DNA of 64,000 bases from Alteromonas sp. ALT199 (GCF_018619335.1 NZ_JAHHDX010000152.1:1-64000); one strand, 5' to 3'. Positions 45,704 through 56,184 are shown, numbered from the stretch's first letter. Notes: generated by a model from the letters alone, not told the origin. A program made the numbers and translations.

Positions 45704-45750
45704 AGTTTGTTTTTGCACCAGGCGGGTGATTTTATATCACCTCGAATTCC

Positions 45751-47400
45751 TTATTTTGGTGCATTCGCTGCTCTGAATTTTGCAATCAATTGTTGTGTCG
45801 AAGCGTCGAAATTATCTTTGTCTGCTTCGCCTTGAATGCCAGCAAGTACTTGGTTTCCTAGTACTTTACCTAACTCTACGCCCCATTGGTCGAATGAGTT
45901 AAGGTTCCAGATAACACCCTGAACGAATACCTTATGCTCATACATTGCAACCAGCGCGCCAAGTGTTTTAGGTGTAAGGCTATCGAATAAGAAAGTGTTG
46001 CTAGGCTTATTACCAGGCATAGTCTTATGGGCAGCCAAACGTTTGCGTTCTGCGTCGTCTAGGCCTTTACCATCAAGATCTGCATAACATTCTTCAAAGG
46101 TTTTACCTTGCATCAGCGCCTGGGTTTGACCAAAACAGTTAGACGCGAGCATAGCGTGATGGGTGTCGTCTTGGTTAGGAACGTTAAGCGGCAGCATGAA
46201 GTCTGCTGGTATCACGCCAGAGCCTTGGTGAATAAGCTGGTGGAAGCTGTGCTGACCATTTGTTCCTTCGCTACCCCAGATAATAGGGCCAGTAGGATAG
46301 TCTACATTTTCACCTTCTTGAGTGACTTCCTTACCATTACTTTCCATATCTAACTGCTGTACATAAGCAGGTAAACCACGAAGATAGTGGTAATAAGGCA
46401 GTAGTACATGAGATTGTGCATCGAAAAAGTTTCTGTACCATACGCCTAACAATGCAAGCAATACAGGCATGTTTTCTTCAAGCGGTGCCGTCGTGAAATG
46501 GGTATCCATTTCAAATGCACCTTCAAGCAAGCCTTTAAAGTTTGCAAAGCCAAGAGCAAGTGAAATAGGCAGGCCGATAGCTGACCATAGTGAGTAACGA
46601 CCGCCTACCCAATCCCACATAGGGAAAATGTTATCGGCGCTAATACCAAATTCGGTTGCTGCCTTAACGTTTGAAGATACTGCTACAAAGTGCTTAGCGA
46701 TATCTTCTTGTGTACCGCCAGACTTCAAGAACCAGTCTTTAGCCGTTAGCGTGTTCTGCAGCGTCTCTTGAGTAGAGAATGACTTCGATGACATAACCAC
46801 AAGGGTTTCTTCAAAATCAACGCTAGATAACACATCGTGAATGTGACAGCCGTCAACGTTTGCAACAAAGTGAACCTTAACCGCTTCAACCGTGTGAGGT
46901 TTTAACGCCTCGGTCATGATTTTAGGGCCAAGGAACGAACCACCAATACCAATCGCTACAATGTGCTTAATAGGTTTGTCAGTATAGCCTTTGTGTTCAC
47001 CACTGTGGATTGAGGCAGTGAAGGCTTCAATTTTTTCAAGGGTGGCGTGTACTTCAGGCATGACGTCTTCGCCGTCTACCATTACTTTGCGGTCAGAGAA
47101 GTTACGAAGTGCGGTGTGAAGCACAGCGCGGCCTTCTGTTGAGTTAATCTGCTCACCAGAAAACATAGCGTCACGAAGGGTTTCTAATTTGCACGCTCGA
47201 GCAAGATCGAAAAGCCCTTTAAGCGCATCGTCATTTACGCGATTTTTTGAGTAATCAAGAAAAATACCGCAGGCTTCAAGCTGCATGTTATCCGCACGGC
47301 TTGGATCTTGCGCAAACCAGTCGCGCATGTGGGCATCTTTTACCGCTGAAGCGAGTTCAGACAGCTTTTTCCATTCTAAAAGAGAAGTTAAAACACTCAT
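45751..47400 (-). CDS. pgi: Glucose-6-phosphate isomerase
   Basis: A 549-residue enzyme, the E. coli length. It has the family motifs [29 protein letters not shown], the catalytic [18 protein letters not shown] and the C-terminal [23 protein letters not shown]. It interconverts glucose-6-phosphate and fructose-6-phosphate in the cytoplasm. It follows tal on the same strand with a 15-base gap and is probably co-transcribed with it, linking glycolysis/gluconeogenesis to the pentose-phosphate route. Confidence 0.97.
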   Translation of the reverse strand: MSVLTSLLEWKKLSELASAVKDAHMRDWFAQDPSRADNMQLEACGIFLDYSKNRVNDDALKGLFDLARACKLETLRDAMFSGEQINSTEGRAVLHTALRNFSDRKVMVDGEDVMPEVHATLEKIEAFTASIHSGEHKGYTDKPIKHIVAIGIGGSFLGPKIMTEALKPHTVEAVKVHFVANVDGCHIHDVLSSVDFEETLVVMSSKSFSTQETLQNTLTAKDWFLKSGGTQEDIAKHFVAVSSNVKAATEFGISADNIFPMWDWVGGRYSLWSAIGLPISLALGFANFKGLLEGAFEMDTHFTTAPLEENMPVLLALLGVWYRNFFDAQSHVLLPYYHYLRGLPAYVQQLDMESNGKEVTQEGENVDYPTGPIIWGSEGTNGQHSFHQLIHQGSGVIPADFMLPLNVPNQDDTHHAMLASNCFGQTQALMQGKTFEECYADLDGKGLDDAERKRLAAHKTMPGNKPSNTFLFDSLTPKTLGALVAMYEHKVFVQGVIWNLNSFDQWGVELGKVLGNQVLAGIQGEADKDNFDASTQQLIAKFRAANAPK

Positions 47401-47415
47401 TGTCTAATCAGTTCC

Positions 47416-48375
47416 TTATGCACTTAGTTTTTCGCGAAGCATGGTCTCAAGCTTTTCTTGGTCAGCTGCGAAGTTACGGATACCTTCAGAAAGCTTTTCT
47501 GTTGCCATCGCATCTTCGTTCATTGCCCAGCGGAACTCACTTTCTGTTAGACGGTCGCCTGGCGTTTTTGTCGCGCCATTGTCTTTTAGCTTAACTTCTA
47601 GTTCACCTGGCTCGTTGGCTAGTTCTTCAAGTAGTGCAGGGCTGATAGTTAGACGATCACAGCCAGCTAGTGCTTGAATTTCACCAATGTTGCGGAAGCT
47701 TGCGCCCATTACAACCGTTTTGTAGCCGTACTCTTTGTAGTAGTTGTAAATTTTGGTCACTGATACTACGCCGGGGTCTTCATCTGGTGCGTAAGACTCA
47801 GTGCCGGTCGCCTTTTTGTACCAGTCTAAAATACGGCCTACGAATGGAGAGATAAGGTAAACGCCTGCTTCTGCACATGCTTGCGCTTGGGCGAAACTGA
47901 ATAGCAGTGTTAGGTTGCACTGAATACCTTTTTTCTCTAGTGCTTCAGCAGCTTGAATACCTTCCCACGTAGAAGCAATTTTAATAAGAATGCGTGACTT
48001 ATCGATACCTGCATCTTTATATAGCTGTACCAAGCGCTCTGCTTTTTCAATTGTTGCAGCAGTATCAAACGATAGGCGCGCGTCTACTTCTGTTGAAATA
48101 CGGCCAGGGATGGTCGCAGAAATTTCTTTACCAATGGCGACTGCTAACTTGTCTGAAGCATCAGTTAACTGCTGCTCAGCATCGTTTGACTGAAGTTTTG
48201 CCCATGCTACAGCGTCATCAATTAGGCTTGCATACTGAGGAAGACCTGCTGCTTTTAGCAGTAGCGACGGGTTGGTAGTAGCGTCAACCGGCTGATATTT
48301 CTTGATGGCATCGATGTCGCCGGTATCGGCAACTACGGTAGTGATATCACGTAATGAAGCTAACTGATTGCTCAT
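47416..48375 (-). CDS. tal: Transaldolase
   Basis: A 319-residue class-I transaldolase close to E. coli TalB. The Schiff-base lysine is in [15 protein letters not shown], and [14 protein letters not shown] at the start and [15 protein letters not shown] near the C-terminus are characteristic. It moves a dihydroxyacetone unit between sugar phosphates in the pentose-phosphate pathway. Upstream DNA (48376-48761) must hold the tal-pgi promoter. Confidence 0.96.
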   Translation of the reverse strand: MSNQLASLRDITTVVADTGDIDAIKKYQPVDATTNPSLLLKAAGLPQYASLIDDAVAWAKLQSNDAEQQLTDASDKLAVAIGKEISATIPGRISTEVDARLSFDTAATIEKAERLVQLYKDAGIDKSRILIKIASTWEGIQAAEALEKKGIQCNLTLLFSFAQAQACAEAGVYLISPFVGRILDWYKKATGTESYAPDEDPGVVSVTKIYNYYKEYGYKTVVMGASFRNIGEIQALAGCDRLTISPALLEELANEPGELEVKLKDNGATKTPGDRLTESEFRWAMNEDAMATEKLSEGIRNFAADQEKLETMLREKLSA

Positions 48376-48761
48376 AATTCTCTCTGTACTTTATCAATAA
48401 TAAATTTGGACAACTCGCTAGAAAAGCCAGTTGAATAAAACGATACGCTTGCGCGTTTTTGTAGGATATTGCGCTTGCGTTTTCTCTCTGTTTACTTAGC
48501 TTGTAAAAAACAAACTAAGCTAAGTCGAAAATAGCGCTTTGGTTTTCAAGAAGCACTCATAAGCCGCGCATCAAGGTTATTGTTTGAATATTTTTTTGTA
48601 ACCCTATTTATATCAAACCCGTGTGACAATTCATACATTGAATAATGACAAATTCACTAATCGGATTTCTCTGTTAAGCCAATTTGTGTCTTTCTTATGC
48701 TATTTTGCTTTTTAATGCGTATCAGGTGGTACAATAGATGCGTGAAAGTAAAGGAGTCGAA
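48376..48761. other. Divergent intergenic region tal / yaaA
   Basis: 386 bases between tal (leftward) and yaaA (rightward). It holds a 9-base inverted repeat, ACTTAGCTT (48494-48502) and AAGCTAAGT (48517-48525), with a 14-base loop, and two GCTTGCG copies further left. No convincing extra gene. Promoters of both neighbours are expected here. Confidence 0.45.
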
Positions 48762-49538
48762 ATGTTAGTTGTAGTATCCCCAGCAAAAAACCTAGATTTT
48801 GAAAGTCAAATTCCAGTAAGTCAGTTTACTCAACCTGAAATGCTTGAGGACACTGAACGTTTGATGGAAGTTTGCCGCACTTTATCTCCGGCAGACTTGT
48901 CATCGCTAATGAAAATAAGTGATAAACTGGCAACCTTAAATGCAAACCGTTTTGCTGAATTTTCTACACCGTTCACACCAGAGAATGCGCGTCAGGCGAT
49001 GTATGCGTTTAATGGCGATGTTTATACCGGGCTTGATGCTTACTCGCTAGACAGCGACACCGTAGAATACGCACAAAAACACCTTCGTATTTTGTCCGGT
49101 CTATATGGACTGCTTAGACCCCTAGATTTAATGCAGGCTTATCGTCTAGAAATGGGGACTAAACTGGCGAACCCTGAGGGTAAAGACTTGTACGCGTTTT
49201 GGGATGATCGTATTACCTATGTACTAAACAAGGCGTTGGAAGCGCAGGGTGATAATGTGTTAATCAACCTTGCTTCAAATGAATATTTTAAAGCAGTAAA
49301 GAAGAAGTCTTTAGACGGCATGATCATTACGCCAACCTTTAAAGACTACAAAAACGGTCAGTATAAAATTATCAGCTTTTTCGCAAAGAAAGCCCGTGGC
49401 TTGATGGCGCGCTACATTCTTGAAAATCGTGTTGAAGATGTAGAAGGCTTGAAAAACTTCGATGTAGACGGCTATCAATTTAGTGAAGAACAGAGTTCAT
49501 CAACAGAGTTAGTGTTCCTTCGTAATCAGGAAGCTTAA
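48762..49538 (+). CDS. yaaA: Peroxide stress protein YaaA
   Basis: A 258-residue UPF0246/DUF328 protein. Family motifs: [52 protein letters not shown] and the conserved [14 protein letters not shown]. In E. coli YaaA lowers free iron during peroxide stress and protects DNA. The ATG at 48762 has AAGGAG six bases upstream; an upstream in-frame ATG at 48738 lacks one. Confidence 0.94.
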   Translation: MLVVVSPAKNLDFESQIPVSQFTQPEMLEDTERLMEVCRTLSPADLSSLMKISDKLATLNANRFAEFSTPFTPENARQAMYAFNGDVYTGLDAYSLDSDTVEYAQKHLRILSGLYGLLRPLDLMQAYRLEMGTKLANPEGKDLYAFWDDRITYVLNKALEAQGDNVLINLASNEYFKAVKKKSLDGMIITPTFKDYKNGQYKIISFFAKKARGLMARYILENRVEDVEGLKNFDVDGYQFSEEQSSSTELVFLRNQEA

Positions 49539-49745
49539 TTCTTTATATCGCTGGCGTCGGCACTGTTGGGACAGGCAGGCGCTTTTGCAAACATATCATT
49601 CTCACTTCGCAAGATAACGTGACATCGCTTTTCTCGCTTTCTCCACATATATAACCACCTCACAGTAATGTTCTTTAAGAGCAGTGTCTTTCTGACAGCA
49701 ATGCTCGCTCTCTTTGTGTGTTAAGTTTGTTTATGAAGGTGCTAA

Positions 49746-49764
49746 TGTAATTGATTCGCATTTA
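49746..49764. promoter_or_regulatory. Possible Fur box before the second TonB receptor
   Basis: TGTAATTGATTCGCATTTA; its reverse strand reads AAATGCGAATCAATTAC, close to gammaproteobacterial Fur boxes. It lies 70 bases upstream of the receptor ATG, suggesting iron repression of this receptor. Only a pattern match. Confidence 0.45.
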
Positions 49765-49833
49765 GTATTAAAGGCTGGTAATATCCCGACGGAAAATACT
49801 TGGGATACTAAAAACTAATACGGAATTAACTGA

Positions 49834-52227
49834 ATGACACTCCCTTCTTTAAATACGCGAATCACCTTACTAGCCGCAGCAGTTGCCGGTTCTATATTAC
49901 CTTCTGTCGTAAATGCAGAGTCAGTTATGACACCAGACGGGAATGAAATGGAGCGCATTGTTGTCTCTGCAACCGGGTTTGAGCAAAAATTGACGGAAGC
50001 GCCAGCAAGTATTTCCGTAATAACTCAGGAAGACCTACAGTCTCGTTCATTTATCACATTACTCGATGCTGTGCAGTTTCAAGAAGGCATAGATATTGGT
50101 ACGACAAGAGATAAAACGGGTCAGGGTACAGTAAGTATGCGAGGGCTTACTGGTGAGTACACGCTATTGTTGATTGATGGTGTGCGTATGAATAATCATG
50201 GCGATATCTACCCGAACAACTTCGGCGGTAACGCGTTTGGTCACGTACCTCCAATGGAAGCCATTGAGCGAATTGAAGTAATTCGTGGACCTGCATCAAC
50301 CTTATATGGCGCCGATGCTTTGGGTGGCGTAATTAATGTTATCACTAAAAAGCGCTCTGAAAATTGGGGCGGCTCAATTAACTTTGGCCGCAGTATTCAG
50401 ACGGACGATCAATTCGGCGACGATATAACCACAGACTTTTTTGCTCAAGGTCCACTGATTAAGGATCTTTTAACCTTGGGTGTGAGGGGAAGTATTTATG
50501 AGCGTCAAGCGTCTAATCCCGAATTTGAGCCTGCTGTTGACCCTAATGGTGACATTCACGTTCGTGAGCTCGGGTTTGGTAGTGGCGGAAAAACGGTAGA
50601 TAGCGATAGTGAACAGTATGGTTTTACACTGTTCTATACCCCGTTTGAAAATCAAAGTTTCAAGTTTGATTACGATAATTCGGGTCAAACCTATGACAAT
50701 ACACCAACCTATAATATAGAAACTGACTCTATTACCTACCCTTTAGGTACTAAAGACAATATAGACTCTATATGGGCAGCTCGAGGCGGAGTGGTAAACC
50801 CTCGCGCAGGATATGCAGCAGACCAAGAGTTCAATCGTGAATGGTGGTCCATAACGCATCAGGGGCAGTTCGATGGTTTTTCCAGTATGATCGCTCTATC
50901 ACATGTTGATACATCAAACGATGGAAGAACCCTACCGCTCAGCGTAACCGAACGCTTGTTATTGCAAGAAATGTATGACGGTGTAGGCGTTTACGAGGGG
51001 CTAGATGAAGAAACACGTAGAAGCATAGCTGAGGAAACTTTTTTACCTCGTCCAAAAAGACCATTAGAAAGTAGCCAGTACACGTTAGATGTGCGTGTTG
51101 ATATTCCTGTCTCCAACGCTATGGGCGAGCATAATATTGTTCTTGGGGGACAGGTTATTGATGGTGAATTACTGGACGGTGTATTTGGTCTGGAAGACAG
51201 TAATGCTGGTGGCAAGCAAGAACAAAAAATGTGGTCATTGTTTGTCGAAGACAACTGGAGCCCGAACGACTACCTGACTTTAACGGGCGGGGTGCGTTAC
51301 GATGAGCACGATGTTTTCGGAAGCCAAGTATCTCCTCGTCTTTATGCAGTTTACACAATGAATGACAACTGGACGGTTAAAGGTGGCGTTAGCACTGGAT
51401 ACAAAACGCCGAATACGACGGATCTCTACGATGGTGTCACAGGCTTTGGAGGGCAGGGTACTTCGCCATTTGCGGGGAATCCAGAATTAGAACCTGAAAC
51501 CAGTGTAAATAGTGAAATTGCAGTATATTGGAACAGTGACGCAGGCCATAATGCAAACATCACCTACTTTAATACTAAGTTCAAAGATAAAATTGCAAGT
51601 GGCGATACAGTATACAGCTGCGAAGTAACAGGCGGTGCACGTCCGTGTGTCAATTTAGGCGATTATGATCAGTTAGGCTATGACACCTATAGTCAAAAAA
51701 TAAATATTGATGACGTAGATTTGCAAGGTATAGAACTCGCAGGCCGCTGGCAAATAGGGACAAAGTGGTTTATGACGGCTAACTATACTTGGACTGACAG
51801 TGAGCAAAAGAGCGGTCCAGAGGAAGGTCAGCCATTGACTAACACCGCTGAACATATGGCGAATATCACGCTAAACTGGGATGTCACGGAAGATTTTAGT
51901 TTATATGCCCAGTCACAAATACGCTCGGACCGCTATCGCGGATGGGACAGTAACCTTGATAAGCCCCTTTATTACAAAAATTATCAATTGTTGACACTTG
52001 GAGCGAGATACCGCATTAACGACTACGTTAGTGTGAATGCGCGTATTAATAATTTGTTGGACGAAGACTTTACTTCATATACAACCGAATATAACGATCT
52101 AAATAACGATGGTACGTTTGATTACGTAACGGGTAGTGGCGCGGTAAGTGAAGTCGTGTTTTTAGATGACTATAATATTAAAGATCGCGCGCGAAACCTT
52201 TGGGTGGGCGTGAATGCAACATTTTAG
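49834..52227 (+). CDS. TonB-dependent siderophore-type receptor
   Basis: A 797-residue outer-membrane receptor. Signal peptide cleaved near VVNAES, then a TonB-box-like MERIVVSA, a plug domain (about 45-165) with IERIEVIRGPASTLYGADALGGVINVITKK, and a large barrel ending in aromatic F. The plug is of the FepA/CirA group, and the possible Fur box upstream supports uptake of a catecholate-type iron siderophore. No inner-membrane transporter is adjacent. A terminator follows. Confidence 0.9.
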   Translation: MTLPSLNTRITLLAAAVAGSILPSVVNAESVMTPDGNEMERIVVSATGFEQKLTEAPASISVITQEDLQSRSFITLLDAVQFQEGIDIGTTRDKTGQGTVSMRGLTGEYTLLLIDGVRMNNHGDIYPNNFGGNAFGHVPPMEAIERIEVIRGPASTLYGADALGGVINVITKKRSENWGGSINFGRSIQTDDQFGDDITTDFFAQGPLIKDLLTLGVRGSIYERQASNPEFEPAVDPNGDIHVRELGFGSGGKTVDSDSEQYGFTLFYTPFENQSFKFDYDNSGQTYDNTPTYNIETDSITYPLGTKDNIDSIWAARGGVVNPRAGYAADQEFNREWWSITHQGQFDGFSSMIALSHVDTSNDGRTLPLSVTERLLLQEMYDGVGVYEGLDEETRRSIAEETFLPRPKRPLESSQYTLDVRVDIPVSNAMGEHNIVLGGQVIDGELLDGVFGLEDSNAGGKQEQKMWSLFVEDNWSPNDYLTLTGGVRYDEHDVFGSQVSPRLYAVYTMNDNWTVKGGVSTGYKTPNTTDLYDGVTGFGGQGTSPFAGNPELEPETSVNSEIAVYWNSDAGHNANITYFNTKFKDKIASGDTVYSCEVTGGARPCVNLGDYDQLGYDTYSQKINIDDVDLQGIELAGRWQIGTKWFMTANYTWTDSEQKSGPEEGQPLTNTAEHMANITLNWDVTEDFSLYAQSQIRSDRYRGWDSNLDKPLYYKNYQLLTLGARYRINDYVSVNARINNLLDEDFTSYTTEYNDLNNDGTFDYVTGSGAVSEVVFLDDYNIKDRARNLWVGVNATF

Positions 52228-52248
52228 AATGCGTTAAAACTAGTGTGA

Positions 52249-52278
52249 AAAGCCGGTAACCTAGTTACCGGTTTTTTT
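52249..52278 (+). terminator. Terminator after TonB receptor
   Basis: CCGGTAAC-CTA-GTTACCGG stem at 52253-52271, followed by seven T residues. Confidence 0.9.
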
Positions 52279-52386
52279 CTTTTGAAATAGCAGTCTATGT
52301 ACCTCAGACTGTTAAACCTTTAACCATGTCGGTTTTGAGCATGCTATAATTGGGCAAGCATGTTATTTAATAAGTTGAGCTAAACC

Positions 52387-52743
52387 TTGAGCATACTAGT
52401 CCGTAATCTACCTAAAGCTTTCACCCAAGACAATCTCGAAGCCTTGTTTTCTGAGTTTGGCACCATAGCGTCATGCGACCTAGTGATGGATGAGGCGTCG
52501 GGTTTATCTAAAGGCTTCGGCTTTGTTGAAATGAGCACGCAAGAAGAAACCGATAAAGCCATTGAAACGCTTAACGCCAAAGTTATCGACGGTAAGAAAA
52601 TTCGTGTTAAGTGGTCAAATCAAGAGAAGAAGCAAGCTGAAGCGATAGACAGCGCACCCGCGCCTAAAAGAGACATCCCCGAAGATGTATGGGGAAGTGC
52701 TTCTCTTAATAATTCCGAAATCGAAAACGATACCAAGCAATAG
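52387..52743 (+). CDS. RNA-binding protein with one RRM domain
   Basis: A 118-residue protein with a single RNA-recognition motif. RNP2 is ILVRNLP at the very N-terminus and RNP1 is KGFGFVEM (about 47-54), followed by a charged tail. Such stand-alone RRM proteins are common in marine gammaproteobacteria and may act as cold-shock RNA chaperones. The start is TTG, since a TAA lies two codons upstream and RNP2 begins at residue 3; no ATG is available. Confidence 0.87.
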   Translation: MSILVRNLPKAFTQDNLEALFSEFGTIASCDLVMDEASGLSKGFGFVEMSTQEETDKAIETLNAKVIDGKKIRVKWSNQEKKQAEAIDSAPAPKRDIPEDVWGSASLNNSEIENDTKQ

Positions 52744-52789
52744 CCAGAGAAATCTAATTGACTAGCGCCGACCACGAAGGTTGTTAGCG

Positions 52790-54061
52790 CTAGACATTCA
52801 TTTGACCAGATACGGTTGCTGTCTTTACTTGAGTATTGCGAGCAGTCATAACAATGGCTAGCCAAACCAACACGCCACCACCGGCTAACGCTAAACCTAC
52901 CCAGCCTGTGGATGTATACCCAAATCCTGCTGAAAGAGCCATACCTGCCAACCACGGGCCTAGCGCATTGGCGGTATTAAATGCTGCATGGTTCATTGCA
53001 CCCGCTAAGGTTTGTGCTTCGCCAGCTACATCCATTAAACGTGTTTGAAGTGGTACTACCATACCGCCGCCTATACCAATGAAAAACAGTGAGGCCGCCA
53101 TCAAATATGGATGGCCCATAGACGCGGCGTAAGCGGCTGCAGATAAACCCAGTAGAACCTGAAATACGATAGCTGAAGTTAGAAGTCTGCCTTCAGAATA
53201 GCGCCCAGCGATAATGTTGCCCAGGGTCACACCAATGCCATAGATAAGCAAAGTTGCTGAGATTCCCCATTCAGGTGCCGAGGTCGTGTTTAAGTACGAG
53301 GCGCTGAAATAAGAGTACACCGAGAACATACCACCAAAGCCTATAGCGCCCATAAGTAGAACCAGCAGCACATCTTTGTTTTTCAGCGCTTTAAGCTCAG
53401 TTAACGGTTTGGCATCTGGGTTTGGTCCGCGGTAGGGTGCCGTTTTCCACACCATTAATGCGGTAACCAAGGCAAAGGCTGAAATAATAAAGAAGCCGGT
53501 TCTCCACCCGAACATTTGGCCTATACCGCTAATAGACGGCACACCAATAATATTGGCGATAGCTAAGCCTAAAATGATATTACTGACAGCTTGCGCCCGT
53601 TTATTTTTACCGGCAATGTCAGCTGCAAAAAGCATGGCAATACCGAAGTAAGCACCATGAGGAAGGCCGGCAATAAAGCGAGCTATGTTCATTGTCCATT
53701 CTGACCATGCTAATGCTGTTAACAGGTTTCCGCCAGCATAAAATACCATCATTGAGATAAGCATGGTGCGTCGGGCAAGACGAGAAAAGAAAATAGTAAT
53801 AAGCGGAGCGCCTACTACAACACCAATGGCATAGGCACTAATGGCATGGCCAGCGACGTTTTCTGTAATACCGAAATCTTCAGCGAAGTAAGGGAGTAAG
53901 CCCATAGCAGCAAATTCGCTGCAACCTATTACAAAAGTACCGAAAGCTAGCCAAAATGTAATAGTCGCCAGTGAATATCCTTCCGTCGCTGATTTTTCTT
54001 TTGAACGGGCTCGATTAGACACTGCCTGAGTAGAAGTCATATCGTCAGTTTGATTCGCCAT
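52790..54061 (-). CDS. DHA1-family MFS exporter
   Basis: A 423-residue transporter with about 12 helices, of the DHA1 drug-efflux/AraJ-PbuE style. It has the TFVIGCSEFAAMGLLPYFAEDFGI segment typical of that group and the ARFIAGLPHGAYFGIAMLFAAD motif. It may export drugs, arabinose-like sugars or purines; the substrate is unknown. The 5' region holds a terminator-like hairpin about 85 bases upstream of the ATG, which could attenuate its transcription. Confidence 0.85.
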   Translation of the reverse strand: MANQTDDMTSTQAVSNRARSKEKSATEGYSLATITFWLAFGTFVIGCSEFAAMGLLPYFAEDFGITENVAGHAISAYAIGVVVGAPLITIFFSRLARRTMLISMMVFYAGGNLLTALAWSEWTMNIARFIAGLPHGAYFGIAMLFAADIAGKNKRAQAVSNIILGLAIANIIGVPSISGIGQMFGWRTGFFIISAFALVTALMVWKTAPYRGPNPDAKPLTELKALKNKDVLLVLLMGAIGFGGMFSVYSYFSASYLNTTSAPEWGISATLLIYGIGVTLGNIIAGRYSEGRLLTSAIVFQVLLGLSAAAYAASMGHPYLMAASLFFIGIGGGMVVPLQTRLMDVAGEAQTLAGAMNHAAFNTANALGPWLAGMALSAGFGYTSTGWVGLALAGGGVLVWLAIVMTARNTQVKTATVSGQMNV

Positions 54062-54145
54062 AAACTACCTTTGTTCCTTCATTTCTTACCATTCAATCGC
54101 TTGCTAGCTGCTTGAGCACGGCGCACTTGCACAAGATAAAATACA

Positions 54146-54176
54146 AAAACCGGCAAATGGTATGTTTGCCGGTTTT
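54146..54176. terminator. Orphan terminator-like hairpin upstream of MFS gene
   Basis: AAAACCGGCAAA (54146-54157) and TTTGCCGGTTTT (54165-54176), a perfect 12-base stem with a 7-base loop and T residues on both strands. No annotated gene ends at it. Leftward transcripts reaching it would stop about 85 bases before the MFS ATG. Confidence 0.6.
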
Positions 54177-54550
54177 CTATATTTGGAAGCTATTGCTTTG
54201 GCTGTTCACAAAGGCCAAAAGCCCCAAGCTTGTGCTTTATTCATTCATTAATTGGATAAGATCTTAGCAGCGAATGATTATTTAGTAACGGTAGCTGATA
54301 AGATTTCTTAATCATTTCAGCGCTTTAAATGTAGTGTGTTTGTTAATGATTTAAGTCACGTAATTTTTTCAGTAATACGTAGGTGTACTAACTCAATACT
54401 AAAGTGATTGTTTTGCTTGCGTAAAAGCCCTCAACGCCTATCGTTTTTGCTCAGCCAGCTGTTAACATTTTATGCAGGGCTAGCCGATATAGCCGCATCT
54501 ATTTTCGAACAATTATTCGAGTCAAAGAACAAATTTCTTGACTTCAATTC

Positions 54551-54582
54551 GTTCTATATATAGAACGTTCTTTAAATGGAAC
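54551..54582. promoter_or_regulatory. Tandem operator palindromes before XRE/azlCD
   Basis: GTTCTATATATAGAAC (54551-54566, perfect 16-base palindrome) is directly followed by GTTCTTTAAATGGAAC (54567-54582), sharing GTTC-N8-GAAC. A TTGACT hexamer at 54538-54543 precedes them. They lie 18 bases upstream of the GTG start of the XRE regulator, so autoregulation is likely. Confidence 0.65.
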
Positions 54583-54600
54583 AAATTGGTGTGGCAACGT

Positions 54601-55128
54601 GTGAATCAATCTACCCTGAATATTCTAGGTAGGCACCTACAGAAACTTAGGCAAGATAAAGGTGTCTCGTTATCTCAATTAGCTGCAGGTGCGGGTATTG
54701 CCAAATCTAACCTCTCTAGACTAGAGCAGGGCAACGGCAATCCTACGTTAGATACTATTTGGCGGTTAGCCAAACAACTTGATGTGCCCTTTGGTCAGCT
54801 CGTCCAACCTCTTAGCACAAGCGTAGGAGAGAATGGGGTGGAAGTGTGTCTTATTGAGCAGGGACAAGGAGAGCCTAATGTAGATGCTTACTGGATGTCA
54901 GTCGCACCTAATACGCTGCGAGAAGCCGAGGCTCACGCGACTGGAACAAAGGAAACCATTACGGTAATAAGCGGTACATTAGAAGCTGGGAACATTGGCA
55001 GTACTCAACTATTGCACCCCGGCCAGAGTACTAATTTTAGGGCTGATTTACCTCACGTCTACAAAACGCAAGACGACTGGGCAACCTGCCTTATCACCAT
55101 CGTTTATCACAAAGAGGCAATGGAATGA
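54601..55128 (+). CDS. XRE-cupin transcriptional regulator
   Basis: A 175-residue regulator with an N-terminal Cro/C1-type helix-turn-helix (LGRHLQKLRQDKGVSLSQLA, GIAKSNLSRLEQGNGNP) and a C-terminal cupin domain (about 100-170) that probably senses a small ligand. Regulators of this kind often control azlCD. I chose the GTG at 54601, since the longer frame to 54538 would translate the palindromic operator. The ATGA overlap with azlC means coupled translation. Confidence 0.88.
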   Translation: MNQSTLNILGRHLQKLRQDKGVSLSQLAAGAGIAKSNLSRLEQGNGNPTLDTIWRLAKQLDVPFGQLVQPLSTSVGENGVEVCLIEQGQGEPNVDAYWMSVAPNTLREAEAHATGTKETITVISGTLEAGNIGSTQLLHPGQSTNFRADLPHVYKTQDDWATCLITIVYHKEAME

Positions 55129-55847
55129 ACCAAGTTTCTTCAAAAAGTGGGCTAAAGCAGGGGATCATAGATGGATTACCCCTGCTAGGCGGGTATATCC
55201 CGGTTGCTATTTCATTTGGCGTTATCGCTATTCAAGCTGGCTTTTCAACATTAGAAGCAACATTAATTTCTGTGTTCATTTACGCCGGCGCGTCGCAATT
55301 TCTTTTAGTTGCCATGGTGGCGTCAGGGGCCCCTCTTTGGCTAGCGGTGTGTATGACGCTTCTAGTCAACATACGTCATGTGGTTTACGCGCCCAACTTA
55401 GTGCCTTATTTACCACAAAGTAGGGCGTGGCCCTATTTAATGCATGGCCTTACCGACCAAATCTTTGCGCTAGCCCATACACGTTTACCTTGCATGGAAG
55501 ACGCCAAGAAAGTTGATTGGTTTAAAGGTGTTTCAATTGTGGCGTGGTTTAGTTGGATTTTGGGGACAGCACTGGGCGGGTTAGCTGGAGATTCGCTTAC
55601 ACAAAAATGGCCAGTTCTGGATAGTGTAATGCCGTTTGCTTTACCAGCCTTGTTTCTTGTTCTGTTAGCGCCAAAGTTTACCAATAAACAATGGGTCGTT
55701 ACCTTGTTGGTCACTATCTCCACTGCTCTTTTCATTGCCCTTAGTAGTTTCAAAAATGCGGCTATTCCTTTAGCTGCACTGTTTGGTGCGCTCACATTTT
55801 ATGTTCTTACCTCTCATGCCGGAAGGAAACCATCTCATGCAAACTGA
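55125..55847 (+). CDS. azlC: AzlC branched-chain amino-acid exporter subunit
   Basis: A 240-residue membrane protein of the AzlC family with several helices and the start GIIDGLPLLGGYIPVAISFGVIA and FIYAGASQFLLVAMVASGAP. With AzlD it exports branched-chain amino acids or related compounds such as azaleucine. The gene overlaps the regulator by four bases and azlD by 11. Confidence 0.92.
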   Translation: MNQVSSKSGLKQGIIDGLPLLGGYIPVAISFGVIAIQAGFSTLEATLISVFIYAGASQFLLVAMVASGAPLWLAVCMTLLVNIRHVVYAPNLVPYLPQSRAWPYLMHGLTDQIFALAHTRLPCMEDAKKVDWFKGVSIVAWFSWILGTALGGLAGDSLTQKWPVLDSVMPFALPALFLVLLAPKFTNKQWVVTLLVTISTALFIALSSFKNAAIPLAALFGALTFYVLTSHAGRKPSHAN

Positions 55848-56184
55848 TATTTGGGTGGCAATTATCGTGGCGGCTATAGGCACTTATGCATTGCGTGTTG
55901 CACCATTACTATGGACACAGCGTCACTTCAATAAACACAAAGCCAACAATTCCGAAGCGCACTTGCCTACCTGGTTAAGTGTACTGGGACCATTAATGAT
56001 AGCCGCTATGTTGGGGGCTTCCCTTGTTCCTAAAGCTCCGTCAGCGTCAAGTTGGATAGCCACATGTGTTGCAACAGCCATAACAATACTCGTTTGGCGT
56101 AAAACCAAGACATTGGGCTTACCCGTCTTTTTGGGCGTCGCCGTTTTTGGCGTAATATACTGGTGCGCTTTGCACTTTTTATAG
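55837..56184 (+). CDS. azlD: AzlD branched-chain amino-acid exporter subunit
   Basis: A 115-residue membrane protein with about four helices, the AzlD partner of AzlC. It begins MQTDIWVAIIVAAIGTYALR. The ATG at 55837 lies inside the azlC end and follows AAGGAAA. A longer frame to 55783 exists but is unneeded. AzlC and AzlD form the exporter. Confidence 0.9.
   Translation: MQTDIWVAIIVAAIGTYALRVAPLLWTQRHFNKHKANNSEAHLPTWLSVLGPLMIAAMLGASLVPKAPSASSWIATCVATAITILVWRKTKTLGLPVFLGVAVFGVIYWCALHFL

Larger units (their letters stand above)
54062..54600. other. Divergent intergenic region with hairpin and small ORF
   Basis: 539 bases between the MFS gene (leftward) and the XRE regulator (rightward). It holds the orphan hairpin at 54146-54176, tandem GTTC-N8-GAAC palindromes at 54551-54582, and a 24-codon leftward ORF (54241-54315: MIKKSYQLPLLNNHSLLRSY then PINE) with no strong ribosome-binding site. 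The promoters of both flanking genes should be here. Confidence 0.5.
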
